A stretch of DNA of 30,000 nucleotides from Sphaeroforma sirkka (Eukaryota; Opisthokonta; Ichthyosporea; Ichthyophonida). The position numbers were made by a program, and so were the translations under genes. This document shows positions 29,870 to 30,000 of the stretch, in pieces. The notes beneath the pieces were generated by a model. That model ran no database searches, was not told where the DNA came from, and worked only from the letters and a program-made list of their open reading frames with translations. Numbering within the stretch: position 1 is the stretch's first letter; each line of letters opens with the position of its first letter. The stretch spans positions 1 to 30,000 of the forward strand of contig LUCW03000216.1 in assembly GCA_001586965.3 (NCBI GenBank), in the 5' to 3' direction.

Positions 29870-30000
29870 CGCATTAAACAACGATAACCGCAACTGATGT
29901 ATGGCAGACCACATGGCCTGATATATGGATCTGTTTTGTGCAAGACGAGACACAATACAGTATCACACACAATTGGAATTTAATATAAACGTGTGTTTAT
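29870..30000 (+). other. 3' flank of SND3
   Basis: This is AT-rich sequence. Strings close to a polyadenylation signal (taatataaac near 29980) occur, but there is no exact AATAAA. No other gene is visible to the window end. Confidence 0.35.

Noticed and set aside
1..30000. CRISPR arrays, bacterial operons, phage genes or a toxin-antitoxin or defence system
   Set aside because: The window is eukaryotic (spliced genes, LTR elements). No regularly spaced repeats or prokaryotic gene clusters were seen.

Overview
This is a repeat-rich stretch of a eukaryotic nuclear genome. The evidence is two genes split by GT-AG introns of 181 to 1287 bp, long AT microsatellites, and decayed retrotransposons and DNA transposons. 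There is no operon structure, bacterial gene or CRISPR array. The organism is probably a unicellular eukaryote. A THAP-type zinc finger next to a fungal/protist-type SND3 (PHO88) gene would fit a unicellular relative of animals or fungi, but that is a weak inference.

Layout. 1-4450 (- strand) is a broken Ty3/gypsy-like retroelement: Gag, retropepsin, reverse transcriptase (RT), RNase H, then a DIRS-like extra module running off the window edge. 4600-6340 holds only small repeats. 6340-6730 (-) is an unrecognised start-less open frame. 6920-7670 (+) is a second, internally deleted gypsy RT. 7850-9400 is non-coding, with a TTTAGGG doublet and a C-rich tract whose complement could form a G-quadruplex. 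9400-9925 (+) is the C-terminal end of a MULE-like transposase with a CCHC knuckle.

10390-15525 is a mosaic of one LTR family. It has a solo LTR with a perfect 5-bp target duplication, an inverted full-length relative and two partial copies. Between them lies a broken THAP-domain gene (12343-13307, -). 16347-22235 (-) is a Ty1/copia retroelement in which a 2.46-kb piece (GAG_PRE, integrase, most of RT) is tandemly duplicated almost perfectly.

23495-29870 holds the two apparently functional host genes, arranged head to head. One is a five-exon EF-hand protein (-, 173 aa). The other is a three-exon SND3/PHO88 ER protein (+, 178 aa as read, with a likely one-base problem in a C run near its end). 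About 785 bp lie between their start codons. Their introns carry microsatellites and short tandem duplications.

I found no convincing new multi-gene system. The most noteworthy items are the copia duplication, the gypsy element with a DIRS-like module, the THAP and MULE fossils, and the two host genes, which only emerge after splicing by eye.
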